A stretch of DNA of 64,000 bases from Miscanthus floridulus (Eukaryota; Streptophyta; Magnoliopsida; Poales; Poaceae). The stretch spans positions 113,770,733 through 113,834,732 of the forward strand of contig NC_089588.1 in assembly GCF_019320115.1 (NCBI RefSeq), read 5' to 3'. The notes beneath the pieces are model-generated. The model ran no database searches. It was not told where the DNA came from and saw only the letters and a list, made by a program, of their open reading frames with translations. The position numbers and the translations under genes are program-made. Shown here one piece after another: positions 10,186 through 20,712 of the stretch (the first letter of the stretch is position 1; the number at the start of each line of letters is the position of its first letter).

Positions 10186-11573
10186 TTTTTGTGTGTTTTA
10201 TCTTCACGAGCAGCTTTCTCGTGGAAGCTAATTTGTTTTCGTTACCCCATTTGACAAAATAACTTCACATGATGGACCAAAACAAAGAAATGACTACAAT
10301 GCCCTTTGCTTTTTTTTTTCTTCTATTTTTCTCATCTCCTTCTCACGGGTCTTTTTTTCTCCGCACGTCTTCTTCCCGATGCAGCCGGGGTATGCTACAT
10401 GTATGACATGGCCGAATCATATAAACATGCGTCGCAGGCAAGCTCACGAACTCGTCTTGAATGGCACATATGTCTTGGGCGAGTCGAGCACGCCCTGCAC
10501 GGAGGCCGGCGGCGACAGTGATGAGAAAGCAGACGAAGCTGAGCCTCTGCAGCGCTGTCCACTTGGTGCTGAAGAAGACAGTGAGCGGCCACGAGGCGAT
10601 GCTGCTGGCGATGCTCAGGCGTGGCTCCTGCGCCCTTGGCAGCCGAGCCCCTGGTGGGCTGATTGCATTGACTTCATCACCGTTCTGTTGGGCTTGGTGC
10701 TCTCTTGTTGTCAGCCACAATAATTCTTGGAAACAACATGATCACTGATCATCTCGTGAGTTCATCTCACCGGGTGTTTAACTTCGATGATCACTGGATT
10801 GTCCAACCGTTCTGATCAATTTATCTAGTGAAGCATCTATTCATATACTTTTGCTTCATGCATGGTTCACCAAAAAAAAATATTTTCTTTCATGGATTCA
10901 ATCGGGCTTCAAATCATTTTGATGTCCGCGTGGTCTGTGTTTGAGTTATGCTCACCCAAAGTTCATAAAGGAATTTGTTTCTTTGGGCCGTAAGAAAATA
11001 GAACATTATTGCTGGCCCAGCATAAAGAAATGTGAACGTAGCCTACCCTGTTAGTGCCTGTATTTTATCAAGTGGTGTGCATCACAGTGATCTGCCTTTA
11101 TGTGCAAAAAGAAGAGAAGATACCGTAATAGACATCGAGATTGAATAGAATCATTTTTGCCAATAGTTCAGTTTCAAAAGGTCGACAATCTGTTTCCCAA
11201 TATAAACAACGAAGGCTTCAAATAGCAACAAATACACTATTTGACACACAAGTCAACAATACTTACATAAACAACGGTGTGAATCAGACAATCAGCACTT
11301 AATAAACAATGATGTGATTCATCGATTACTCACATACTCAACAATTGCTTAGAGGATACTTCACTGACATTCTGACAACAGCGGAACACAACAACCACAT
11401 TTGTGGTTCAGGATCATGCAAATAAAGTGGGGGGAAAAAGTATACTTTACAACCAGATAATTCAATTAACTCCAAGAATTGCTAGTGAAATCTACAGCTT
11501 CAAATGTGGCTGCAATTATTTAGCCGCTCAACATCAAGAATGCAAGGTTCATAAATTGCGGTAAGTAATCAAT
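10186..11573. other. Intergenic sequence 3' of the phosphatase gene; unrecognised fragment at 10380-10720
   Basis: 10380-10720 is GC-rich and open in several frames on both strands. One minus-strand frame has a hydrophobic run (LSFVCFLITVAAGL) that could be part of a signal peptide, but I do not recognise a family, and it may be a captured gene fragment. From 10721 to 11573 the DNA is AT-rich without a gene and probably includes the 3' UTR of the phosphatase. Confidence 0.4.
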
Positions 11574-11699
11574 TTATGGCAACTTCGTGATCAGCTCTTG
11601 AAAATCAAACACCACCCAGTCAGCTTCTGCTGCGACTGGCTCTCTCATCTGAACACCAGCATAACAGATGAACAAGTCTGCTCCGCCAGGTTGCCGAGC
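11574..11699 (-). CDS. PSP: Phosphoserine phosphatase exon 7 (last)
   Basis: Acceptor TTTGCAG precedes the exon; it starts ARQPGGADLFICYAGV and ends ELITKLP with TAA at 11574-11576. Intact, 42 codons including the stop. Confidence 0.88.
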   Translation of the reverse strand, partial: ARQPGGADLFICYAGVQMREPVAAEADWVVFDFQELITKLP

Positions 11700-12164
11700 C
11701 TGCAAAGACATGGGCAAATTAATGTGACTGTATATAGTATTTTTATTTTGGTACAGTACTGTAAATAAAATTTCTATACACTGATATATCAGAGAAGTTT
11801 TGTATCATTAAGCTGAAATATTCACTAAAGAACAGCTGCCAGATGTTACTAGCCTCAATGCAAACCAATTACTTTCCACATGCCTTAAGCAGAATTAACT
11901 CTTTGGCCCACTAATTGTATCCTGATAAATTGTATTGCAGAAGTCACTCATCTATTATTTATATCTCATGCTACATGAACAAGAGAAACAACATTACAAA
12001 ATTTGAGTGATAAACACAAACAGTGAGAAAGGTTTGCATTCCTCATCATCCATATCATTACAAAAATGAAGTTAGTGTTAACAACTACTGTTTACCCAAA
12101 GACATATCCATATTCATATCTATTGTCAGGATAGAACTTTTAAAGGCATTATCAAGCCATATAC

Positions 12165-12218
12165 CTCCAGATCAGTTGCACCATCACCAATCATAACAAC
12201 TGTCTTGTAGGAATGATC
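12165..12218 (-). CDS. PSP: Phosphoserine phosphatase exon 6
   Basis: Eighteen codons reading DHSYKTVVMIGDGATDLE between TTCAG and GTATAT. GDGATD is HAD motif IV, which binds Mg2+. Intact. Confidence 0.9.
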
Positions 12219-12296
12219 CTGAACAGAAGAAACAAATGTTAGCACACCAGTAAGAAGTAAAAAGCTGCAACCAAATGATATACAGTTTAAATAGAC

Positions 12297-12445
12297 CTGT
12301 TTTATTTGCTGCACTGCTTTTCTTTACCCACACTGCACGAAGTGGGCCCTGTGGGATCAAATCCAGCATACTCCCCGGAAGTGCCAAATAACAATTGGCT
12401 TGCAATGATGTTTTCAGGAGGAAGACCAAGCTCAAATGCCACAGG
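12297..12445 (-). pseudogene. PSP: Phosphoserine phosphatase exon 5, frameshifted
   Basis: Starts PVAFELGLPPENIIASQLLF after TTTCCAG. The length is 149 bp although both flanking junctions need a multiple of three. After GPTSCSVGK the frame is lost and TAA follows within 6 codons; the frame one base over resumes QQIKQ up to the donor. The lesion is one missing base in the aaagaaaagc run near 12320, a run where sequencing errors are also common. Confidence 0.85.
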
Positions 12446-12699
12446 CTGGAAACAAGACAAACATAAAAGTGATGATTGTGGGCCACTCAATGATAACCCA
12501 TTTTATATACATGTGAGAATCACTTGCACATTACATTCATCACATTCGCAACTGAAAAAATAAAGTATGGTTTAAAGAAATTGTACTTTTTGGATCTTGT
12601 ATCAGAAGTTAGATCCCTGTTTATTGTTGCAACTGATAATGTAGGTCTATCTTAAACTACAGATACAATAAAATACAGTTTGCTCCATCATCAGAATAT

Positions 12700-12704
12700 A
12701 ACGT
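12700..12704. repeat. Target-site duplication (left), Tat element 2
   Basis: AACGT directly before the LTR terminus TGTCGG; identical to 28600-28604 on the other side. It proves that 12705-28599 inserted as one unit into the phosphatase intron. Confidence 0.95.
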
Positions 12705-14124
12705 TGTCGGCGTTTCGGACCGGGGGGTCCTCAACCAACCAGTGAATTTGTTCTGCGTGCTCCTAATTCCGGATGGTGATGCAAAGAGACACAAGGTTTA
12801 TACTGGTTCAGGCAATCGAGACCCTACGTCCAGTCTGAGAGGTCGATCTTGTATTCCTTGCACCGAAGTGCTCGTAGTAGGGGGTTACAAGCTAAGGGAG
12901 AGAGGGAGCTAGTCCCAGGTCTCGGCAAGGTGTCGTGCGGGCCGCTTGAGGCGTTGCTCTTAGGCGGCAGGGATGTGCGCGTGTGTGTGTGTTACAAGGT
13001 ATTCTCCTTTTTCCTAAAACGGCCCAAGTCCTCTCCTTTTATAGCCTGAAGGGAGGACAAGGACAGTACATGAGCTAACTATACGGTGTCGTGTGAACAG
13101 AGGCGGCGTGTCCAGGCCCTGTAGCCTGTTCCTGTGGCGGCGTGGTCGTCGAAGTGGTCTGTCCTTGGAGCACTGGGGCGGCGTGGTCGTCCCATCAGAT
13201 CCTGTGCGTCGTGGGAGCCCCGGGACTGCCTCGGAGTGGGTGCGGCGGTGAACGTGCAAGCCACTGTGGATGGACTGTGCGCGAGGCCGAGACTTGGTCG
13301 GTGCCGAGGCTGCACCGCGGTGGAGGGGTCTCGGCAGGTGCGAACCCCAAGATAACCGAGACCTTGGTGTACAGTGTCGAGGCCTCGAGTGGGTGGCTGA
13401 TCGTGGGCACAGCGTTAGGACACAGTGGTCGGTAATCTCCGCCGTACCCTGTCCCAGCCGGTATGGCGCTGATCGTGGACACAGCGTTAGGACACAGTGG
13501 CCGGTAATCTCTGCCGTACCCTGTTCCAGCCGGTATGGCGCTGATCGTGGACACAGCGTTAGGACACAGTGGCCGGTAATCCCCGCCGTGCCCTGTCCCG
13601 GCCGGTATGGCGCTGATGTGACCTTGGGTCCCGTCGGCCATTCTGTGGCGTTGAGCCATCGTCCGGCTGAGATTGCGGGAGTGGTTGAAGCATTAATGAG
13701 ACATGACGCGCTGTCTGGAGGGTCGGTCGAGGCGGGGGGTGACGGGCTGCGGACGACCCGGCCTCGAGCGACACGGAGAATGAGGCATCGCGCGAGACGG
13801 AGATCGGGCTCCTTGCCGAGGCCTCGCGCGAGACGCCTCGCGCGATACGGAGAATGCACCCCCTGCCGAGGCCTTCCGTGGAGAGCCTCGGGCGAGGCGG
13901 AGACGGCGTTCCCTGCCGAGGCCTTCCCTGGAGAGCCTCGCGCGAGGCGGAGTTTGTGTCAGGATGCCGAGACCTCCTGCTCGAGGCTCGAGGCGAGGAG
14001 GAGGACCCAGTGGGCTCGGTCGTGGCGGGTGAGGGGCCCACGGCTTACCTTCTAGCTTTATTTTTTTGATGGGACTTTAGCGACCCATTTTTGCTTGGGG
14101 TACCCCGTTCTAAGGTACCCGACA
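12705..14124 (-). repeat. 3' LTR of Tat element 2
   Basis: Ends TGTCGG and CCGACA form the terminal inverted repeat. A minus-strand TATA (CTATAAAAGG) lies at 13035-13045. Three 72-bp units start their ggtaat marker at 13431, 13503 and 13575. Pairs with 27179-28599. Confidence 0.95.
13400..13620. repeat. 72-bp tandem repeat, 3 copies, inside the 3' LTR
   Basis: The phrase ccagccggtatggcgctgat plus neighbours recurs every 72 bp. The 5' LTR has the same three units at about 27870-28090, so the triplication predates this insertion. Confidence 0.9.
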
Positions 14125-14150
14125 GTAGCCCCCGAGCCTCGGGGGGAGTG
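14125..14150 (-). other. Polypurine tract of Tat element 2
   Basis: On the minus strand GAGGCTCGGGGGCTAC immediately precedes the 3' LTR, the position where plus-strand DNA synthesis is primed. The purine run is short and interrupted. Confidence 0.5.
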
Positions 14151-14397
14151 CGTGCACTCTCCCTGAGGGTTTGCCGAGGCTGGGTTTATATCTGCTCCGT
14201 AGGAATTGGGGTTTGTTTTTTGAGTTTACGGTGGGTGCGCGCGAGCGCACCCGCCGGGTGTAGCCCCCGAGCCCCTGGAGGAGTGAAGTTACTCCTCCAG
14301 GGGCTTTCTCCATTTTCGCGTTTGAGCGAGTAGTTCTTATTGCATTTGCCGAGCCCATAAGTGCAAGTTCGGGTTGCGGGGGTCTCGGCGAGGCTGC

Positions 14398-15905
14398 AGG
14401 AAAAAGCCCTCTAGCCTCCGCACGAAGCGAGAGGTTCGTCAGGGGCCCCCCTGACTTTGGGTATGGCCCTCACGCTTCCTTTCGCTCGGAAGGAGGGGTG
14501 GAATGTGCCAGGCTACCCTCGATGGGCGCGAGCGTGGACACTTCCGGTGAGCTGTTATCGGGTAGTCCGAGTGGAGGCCTGAGCCCTGTTCGCTAGGGGA
14601 TGGCTAGCGGTCCAGAGACGCACTCCAAAAGTACCAGAGGGTTTCTCTAGTGGGTGCCGAGACCGTTCGCTGGGCCTCGGTGGCTCGGTGCCTCCCTATG
14701 GTGGGATCCCATTCGGATACTTCCCTGCCGGTCTCGGACACGACTTAGGACGCCCCGAGCGACTGTTCGCTCGGGCCTGGGCCATTCGTAGGCTCGCCCC
14801 GAAGTCGTCCCTGACTCTGTTGCCCTGGGGCGGCTGTCGAAACCTCTTGGAGGCCCAGCCTTCGAACCCCTGGACCGTAACGGGCTCGGTGCCCTTTATC
14901 GTGTTTTGTAATGAAACCTCTAGCGTGGGCTTGGACCGTTTGTCTTGGTCTTCGGGTGCAAGGGGAGCCCCCGAGCCTCCGCCTGGAGCAAGAGGGTGGT
15001 CAGGGGTCGCCTGACTTTTTCATCCGCCCCTCACATATCCTTTTCGTTCAGACGGAGGGTTTGTTTGCCGAGCCCATTCTGGTCTCGGCAAGGTTGCAGG
15101 AAGAGCCCCTAGCCTCTGCGCGGAGCGAGAGGGCCGTCGGGAGTTCCCCTGACTTTTTATACGCCCCTCGCGCGTGAGGGTTTATTTGCCGAGGCCCCTT
15201 TTTGGCGCGAGCCCGAGTTGTGGGGTCTCGGCGTATTTGCAGGAAGAGCCCCCTAGCCTCTGCACAGGGTGAGAGGGCCGTCAGAAACTCCCCTGTCTTT
15301 TTGTACGACCCTCACGCTTCCTTTTCGCTCGGAAGGAGGGTTTGTTTTGCCGAGCCCCTTTGAGTGCGAGCTGGGGTCGCTGGGTCTCGGCAAGGTTGCA
15401 GGAAGAGCCCCCTAGCCTCTGCATAAAACGAGAAGGCCGTCGGGGGTCCCCTGACTTTTTATGCGACCCTCACGCTTCCTTTTCGCTCGGAAGGAGGGGT
15501 GGAATGTGCCTTGCTATCCTCGATGGGCACGAGTGGTGGCACTTCCGGTGAGCTGTTATCGGGTAGTCCGAGTGGAGGCCCGTACCCCGTTCGCTAGGGG
15601 ACGGCTAGCGGTCCAGAGACACACTCCAAGAGTACCAGAGGATTTCTCTAGTGGGTGCCGAGGCCGTTCGCTGGGCCTCGGTGGCTCGGTGCCTCCCTAC
15701 GGTGGGATCCCATTCGAAGACTTTCCCCCAGTCTCGGACACGACTTTGGGCGTCCCAAGCGTTTCGATTGCTTGGGCCTCGGCCCCGTATAGGCTCGCCC
15801 GCGGTCGTCCCTGACTCTGTTATCCTGGGGCGGCTGTCGAAACCCTTTGGGGCCCAGCCTTCGAATCCCTGGATCGTAATAGGTTCAGAGCCCGGTTCCT
15901 TCATA
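14398..15905. repeat. About 1-kb direct duplication with internal 140-160 bp repeats
   Basis: The block around ggaatgtgcc at 14500 recurs at 15501 with an offset of 1001 bp; similarity runs through the stretches ending cgaaacctcttgg near 14855 and cgaaaccctttgg near 15850. Between them shorter units beginning aggaagagcccc occur at 15098, 15241 and 15400. The block lies upstream of the antisense gene and downstream of the 3' LTR. No coding evidence. Confidence 0.9.
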
Positions 15906-16166
15906 CGAAAGGAATAGGCCGCAGGGAATATCTTCCCTATTGGCTCGGCACGGGCGGCGCGCCTTTTGAGGCGGTTTCATGGGGAGTCGAAACGACGCCT
16001 GCTGCCGTAGTGGCCGAGCGTGACGTGGTGGATGGGACGTAACTGTCCTCGTATTTAATGCGGGAGACGTGGGCGCGTGGGCCGATGAAATCGGCTCGTG
16101 GTTAACTGCGCCGGACGGGGGGAAAACCTCCCCGATTTCGTCGCCCGTTCGTTTCGCCTTCTCCCT

Positions 16167-16176
16167 GCATAAATAC
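16167..16176 (+). promoter_or_regulatory. TATA box of the antisense gene
   Basis: gcataaatac about 190 bp before the ATG at 16365, in GC-rich DNA, followed by a purine-rich leader. It is on the strand opposite the retrotransposon genome. The assignment is by position and composition. Confidence 0.55.
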
Positions 16177-16364
16177 CCGAGGAGTCTCGCCCCTCCTCGT
16201 CTTACCTTGCCTGCATTAGCACCGCCTTCGTCGTGCCTTCGCTAGAACAGCGGGTGCCGGGAAGAAGAGGAGAGAAGAGCGAGCCTAGGGAGAAAGCGAG
16301 AAAAAAGCGAGAGCGCGGGAGGGAGAAAAAACTCACCGCCGCACCCGATTCCTCCATCGCACCC

Positions 16365-17282
16365 ATGGCCGGCGACATCGTCGTTGTCGAGGCGGACCCC
16401 TGGGATCCGTCGGACATCACCGAGGAGATGCTCCAGTCGCTTGTCGACGGTGGGCTCCTCCGCCCGGTGACAGACCCTACTAGGCCGGAGTGGATTGCTC
16501 CGTACGGCGAGCCGGAGCCGAGGCCTCGCGACAGCTACGTCGTGAGCTTCGTCTCCTTCCACGAGCGCGGCCTCGGTCTCCCGGCGGACCGGTTCATGCG
16601 GACGCTCCCGCACTACTACGGCGTGGAGATCCACAATTTTAATCCCAACTCCATCGCTCAGGCGGCTATCTTTGTTGCCGTCTGCGAGGGGTATTTAGGG
16701 ATCGCTCCCCATTGGGAGTTGTGGCTCCATCTGTTCCGGACGGGGCATACTACCAAGCCGACGGGCACGTCGAGTAAGAGCAAGGCGGCGAGGGCCGGAG
16801 GCTGCACTCTCCAAGTGCGTCAGAACCGCCTGCACCTCTACATCCCGGCCCAACTCGCGTCCTCCAACCGCCGGTGGTACACGAGTTGGTTTTACCTCCG
16901 CAACGACGACGGAGGGCTTCCCCCCTACACTGGGCAGATTGTGGGGAGTTGCCCGGAGAGATGGAAGTGGGGTGTCCCGAAGGTCGACCAGCCCAAGCTG
17001 GAGCCGCTCCTGGAGGGGCTGGCGAGGCTACGGGGCCATGGCCTCACCGTGGCTGTGGTCGTGGCCGCCTTCCATCGCCGGAGGGTGCTGCCGCTGATGG
17101 CTCGGCGGCGGCGGCTGTTCGAGATGAAGCCGGGTGAGCCCATTGAGGGCACCCGGATGTCCTCCTCCGCCCTTTCCGACGAGGAAATTCTTCGTCGGGT
17201 GGGGGAGACGGTAGAGGTGAAGCTGAGGGGCGGCAACTTGACCCCTATCGCGATGCGGCCGTCGCGGGGGTTCCTTTCGCTG
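16365..17282 (+). CDS. Antisense gene exon 1, gypsy-type (PF04195-like) domain
   Basis: Open for 306 codons from MAGDIVVVEADPWDPSDI to GFLSL, then donor GTAAGT. It holds the whole conserved domain, including RWYTSWFYLRND and a following WKWGVP. The frame also runs upstream of the ATG without a better start. Confidence 0.8.
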
Positions 17283-17367
17283 GTAAGTCGTGTGCCGCTG
17301 TAGCCTCTGAACCTCCTCAGTCTCCCCTTACCCCTTGTTCCCTCCTGCGCGTTTGTCGTTCCTTCAG

Positions 17368-17993
17368 GGAATGAGGGACGTGCGCTCCTCTCCGCCGCCC
17401 GTTCCCGAGGACGCGGGGCGACGGGCGATCAACCGCGCTCACGCCGATGCGCAGAAGAGGCGAAAGGACGCCAAGGCGGCGAAGCGCACGAAGCACATCC
17501 TCGCGCGCGAGGAGCTGGATAAGCGCCGCCGTCAATAGCGGAAGGATGGTCTCCCGTTGGAGGAATCCCCGTCGACATCGTTGTCGACGGAGGCCTCGGA
17601 CGGGAACGACAAGGGCGAGGGAGGGCGAGGTCCCGTGGACCACCTTCCTGACGTCGTGGAGGTGGCGCCCGGGGTGTCGGCAAGCAGCCCGGCACCACCG
17701 GGAGGGGGAGGAGAAGCGGACCCGGGGCCGGCGGTTGCCCGCTCCGAGGCCGAGGCCGACACGCCCGAGGCGCGGGCGTTAGGCAAACGCGCCGTCAGCC
17801 CGGTAGGCTCGGCGGCCGTGGTGGAGCAGGTGGTGGTGGAGGCGACGCCACCGCCCCTGCAGAGGACCGAAGGGGCGCCGGGGTCCGCTGAGGACCGACC
17901 GGCGCCGATGGATACGGAGGCGACGCCTCTGCCGCCGCCTCCGCCGTTGCGGATGAGGTTTGCCGTGGCGAAGCGGTTGCCGCCCCGTTCAAA
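17368..17993 (+). pseudogene. Antisense gene exon 2
   Basis: Acceptor CCTTCAG; starts GMRDVRSSPPPVPEDAG and continues with a Lys/Arg-rich segment (QKRRKDAKAAKRTKHIL). One TAG at 17536-17538, after which the same frame is open to AKRLPPRS and donor GTAAGT. Confidence 0.72.
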
Positions 17994-18077
17994 GTAAGTG
18001 TATTTTTTGGCAAGGTCATAGTGCCTTCCGTTCGCTTTTTTGGTCTCGCGCTGACCCTGTAGGTTAATTTTCCTTAG

Positions 18078-18921
18078 TCGTAAGCGGCCTGCGGACGACC
18101 TTCCCTTGGCGCCCCTTAAGGCGCTTAAGGCGAGCCCCGGCTCCTCCGCCCACTGGGTGGCGGAGGCACAAGCCGCCATCCACCGCGGCGCGGCGTCGGC
18201 GAGGGTCGACCTGAAAGAACCGGCCGCCCAAGGAGGGGCTGCCGAGGTGGCCCCTATACCGACGAGAGAGGGATCGCTCCCATCCCGCAGGGGCGAGGCT
18301 CACGAGTCGGATGGGGCCGGCGTGCCCTTGGTTGCCGAGGCCCCCGGGGTCTCCGAGGCTGAGGCGACGGAGGACAGGGCGCCCAAGACCGCCGAGGCCG
18401 CGGTGGCTGCGGTCGGTGTTCCTGCGTCCTCCGAGGCCACGATGGCAGAGGCTGAAGCCCCCGAGGCCGTCGAGGCCATAATTGCGAAGGCCGGAGCCCC
18501 CGAGATCACCAAGGCCGTCGTAATGGCGGCGGGGCCGTCCGTCCAGGAGGCGGAGATGAAGGCGGCGGAGGCCTCGGTGGCGCCCTTGGCTCAGGGGCCG
18601 CCGTTGTTGCGAGAGAGCGCCCGAGAGGCGGAGGTCTACCCGATCTCTTCCGACGATACCTCCCGGGCGCGAGAGGTGGTCGACGCCGAGGATGCCGGTG
18701 CCATGGAACAGCCGGCGTCGATCTTGGACGAGGGAAGTTCGGCCCTCGTGCAGGTACTGTGGCGGAGCCGGGATGACCCTGAGGGGGAGCCTCTGTTCGT
18801 CCTCGAGGACGCGGCCGAGGGCGGGCGCTAGGGCACCTTCGAGCAATACCGCCAGCTGGCGGAGCGGTCGCTGCGGACGGCCTTGTCCGTGGTGGCCGAC
18901 GAACTGCCCGGAGTCGCCCAG
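18078..18921 (+). pseudogene. Antisense gene exon 3
   Basis: Acceptor CCTTAG; the split codon gives N then RKRPADDLPLAPLKALK. Long Ala/Glu-rich low-complexity stretch. TAG at 18829-18831 precedes GTFEQYRQLAERSLR; the exon ends PGVAQ at donor GTTCGC. Confidence 0.7.
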
Positions 18922-19001
18922 GTTCGCGTTTTCCTTTCTCGCGTGACATCGTTCTTTTCTCGGTTTTGTCGCAATCGACGACCTCTGTTCTGCTTCCTCA
19001 G

Positions 19002-19429
19002 GAGCTCGAGACCCGGTCCCTCGGGAAGTCGGTCTTTCTCCAACGGGAGAGAGGCATTTGGGACCAGCTTCAGCGGCAGAAGGGCCTTCTTGCCGACGCT
19101 AACGAGCTTCTGTCGGCGCGAAGCGCGGAGGTGGAGGACCTCCGCCTTCGCTGTGCCGACGCGAAGGTCGAGGCGGCCACGGCCCAGACGCAGCTCGCCC
19201 CTTTGGCGGCACGGGTCAAGGAGCTGGAGGAGGAGCTCACCCGCGCAGTCAGCGATCGGGATGCCTTCAGGTCCCGGGCTGAAGAAGCGACGGCCTCGGG
19301 CAAGGCCCTTGCCGGGCAGCTGGGGGCAGAGGAGTGCACACCGGCTGACAAAAGGCGCTCTGAACGAGGCCCTTGCTGCGGTTGAGGCCTCGCAAATCGA
19401 GGCTGTGGTTTTGAAGGGGACGGTCGAGG
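19002..19429 (+). pseudogene. Antisense gene exon 4, coiled coil
   Basis: Acceptor CCTCAG; ELETRSLGKSVFLQRERGIW then heptad-rich sequence (ARVKELEEELTRAVSDRDAF). One extra base, probably in the G run at 19321-19325, shifts the frame; the shifted frame resumes SAHRLTKGALNEALAAVEA to the donor. Confidence 0.7.
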
Positions 19430-19499
19430 GTGAGTTCCAGTCCCTTTGTTTTGTTTCCTTTTCCTTATGTTCGCTCCCTGACTTCCTTGTATGACGTAG

Positions 19500-19616
19500 A
19501 GCTGGGAAGTGAAGCTTTCGGGGCGGCCGAGGCCTCTCGGGTCGAGGCCCAGCGGTTGAAGGAGAAGGCCGAGGCCTGTCAGGCCGAGACCCGACGCTGG
19601 GAGCAGAAGGCCAAGG
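19500..19616 (+). CDS. Antisense gene exon 5, coiled coil
   Basis: Reads LGSEAFGAAEASRVEAQRLK between GACGTAG and GTGAGT; both junctions are phase 1. Confidence 0.7.
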
Positions 19617-19692
19617 GTGAGTTCCGTGGGCTTCCGTCCCTAACTTAGGTTGTTCTCTCTCGCTCGACCTCATTCCATTTTCCGCGGTGCAG

Positions 19693-20135
19693 AGTCAGAG
19701 GCGGAGATCATTCGGGCCGTCGAGGCTTCCAGCGCGGTGCAGACGGTGCTCGAGACCGAGATCGGGGAGCACGAGGCGCTGAAACGTGCTGCCCTTTCCG
19801 CCTGCGAGGCCTTGGAGGTCGAGGGGGTTCAGTCAGGCAGCTCCCTTGGGAGCCGCTTGATTGCGCTGAGCAGCCAGATGCGCGAGCGGCTTCGAGGGGC
19901 GCTGCACACGAGTGTCAAGCGGGCGTTGGCCGTCATCTCCTCTCACTACCTTGGCGTCGACCTTCCGGCCATCAGTGATGGCTATGTTCTGCCTGATGAT
20001 GACGAGGAGGCCGACGCGGCGGTCACGAAGCTAATGGAGACGGCTGAAGGCCCTAGCACGACGCTGGCGACGCTCTTCGAAGAGGAGGTGGTTCCTCCCC
20101 TCCCATCTGCCGGTGCTGAAGGCCCTGAGCCTTGA
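19693..20135 (+). CDS. Antisense gene exon 6 (last)
   Basis: Acceptor GTGCAG; SEAEIIRAVEASSAVQTVLE, helical middle, then the acidic YVLPDDDEEADAAVTKLMET and stop TGA at 20133-20135. It converges with integrase, whose stop is 577 bp further on. Confidence 0.75.
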
Positions 20136-20712
20136 TCTGGGCCCCGGGGGCTATGTAAAAATAGAATAGGAGTTATTTTTGTATCGTAACGCTTGTGGCC
20201 GTTGAGGCCTTTATTTTTGAAGTATTTGTGTTCCTTAGTTGTTTTTCTTATGTTTCCGAGCCTCTGCCCTCTGTTGCTCCTGATCGGATTTTGTTTGTAA
20301 AACACCCCCCTAGGGCCTAAGCCATCCCTTGAGCGAGAGGTAGTGAGGGAGTGCCGTAGCCCGGAGGCGTAGGCTGTCTCGCGACTCTACCGGCCTCTTG
20401 CTTAGGAAACAGACCTTGGTCCGAGGAGTTTTTACAACTGATTCGTCAGAGCCTGCTAGGGACTTGGCGTAGGAATTTTTGCGAAAAACAACTGAAGAAT
20501 GGTGCGTGGGACCTAGGGGACACCTAGGGGGGGTCCCCTATCTAGCCCCCGAGGGAGGCTTGGTTCTGCCGAGGCAGAACCGAGTCTCCCTTGCCGTGTT
20601 ACTGTATTGTCGTGGCCTATGATGGGCTCGGGGGGGTTTTCGAAAAGTTAGATCAACTAAAGAACGCTTTTTAATTGTATTTCGAGAAACGACATATACA
20701 ATGCTTGAAAAT
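20136..20712. other. Spacer between convergent antisense gene and integrase
   Basis: No gene. Sequence after the plus-strand stop becomes T-rich (20160-20250), a likely 3' UTR/poly(A) region, and the minus-strand transcript of pol must read through it to reach the 3' LTR. Confidence 0.6.

Larger units (their letters stand above)
16365..20135 (+). pseudogene. Antisense gene of Tat element 2: gypsy-type (PF04195-like) domain plus coiled coil, six exons
   Basis: Exons: 16365-17282, 17368-17993, 18078-18921, 19002-19429, 19500-19616, 19693-20135; introns of 70-85 bp, all GT-AG, with agreeing phases. Start ATG is in a good context (cacccATGGcc). Exon 1 has the domain known as 'putative gypsy type transposon' (PF04195): GLPADRFMRTLPHYYGVEIH, then NFNPNSIAQAA and CEGYLGI. 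The middle is Ala/Glu/Pro-rich and disordered (KRPADDLPLAPLK in exon 3). Exons 4-6 are coiled coil, ending in an acidic tail and GPEP. Breaks: TAG at 17536-17538 (Gln expected), TAG at 18829-18831 (Trp expected), one extra base near 19325. About 1,120 codons. Function unknown; not needed for the known retrotransposition steps. Confidence 0.75.

Noticed and set aside
13014..14055. Long Arg/Pro/Ala-rich ORFs on both strands of the 3' LTR (and again at 27486-28530)
   Set aside because: They overlap in all frames, consist of LTR tandem repeats and recur in the other LTR; this is GC-rich repeat DNA without codon structure.
18064..18949. Minus-strand ORFs of 260 and 147 codons
   Set aside because: They mirror exon 3 of the antisense gene; repetitive Arg/Leu/Gly content comes from its Ala/Glu codons.
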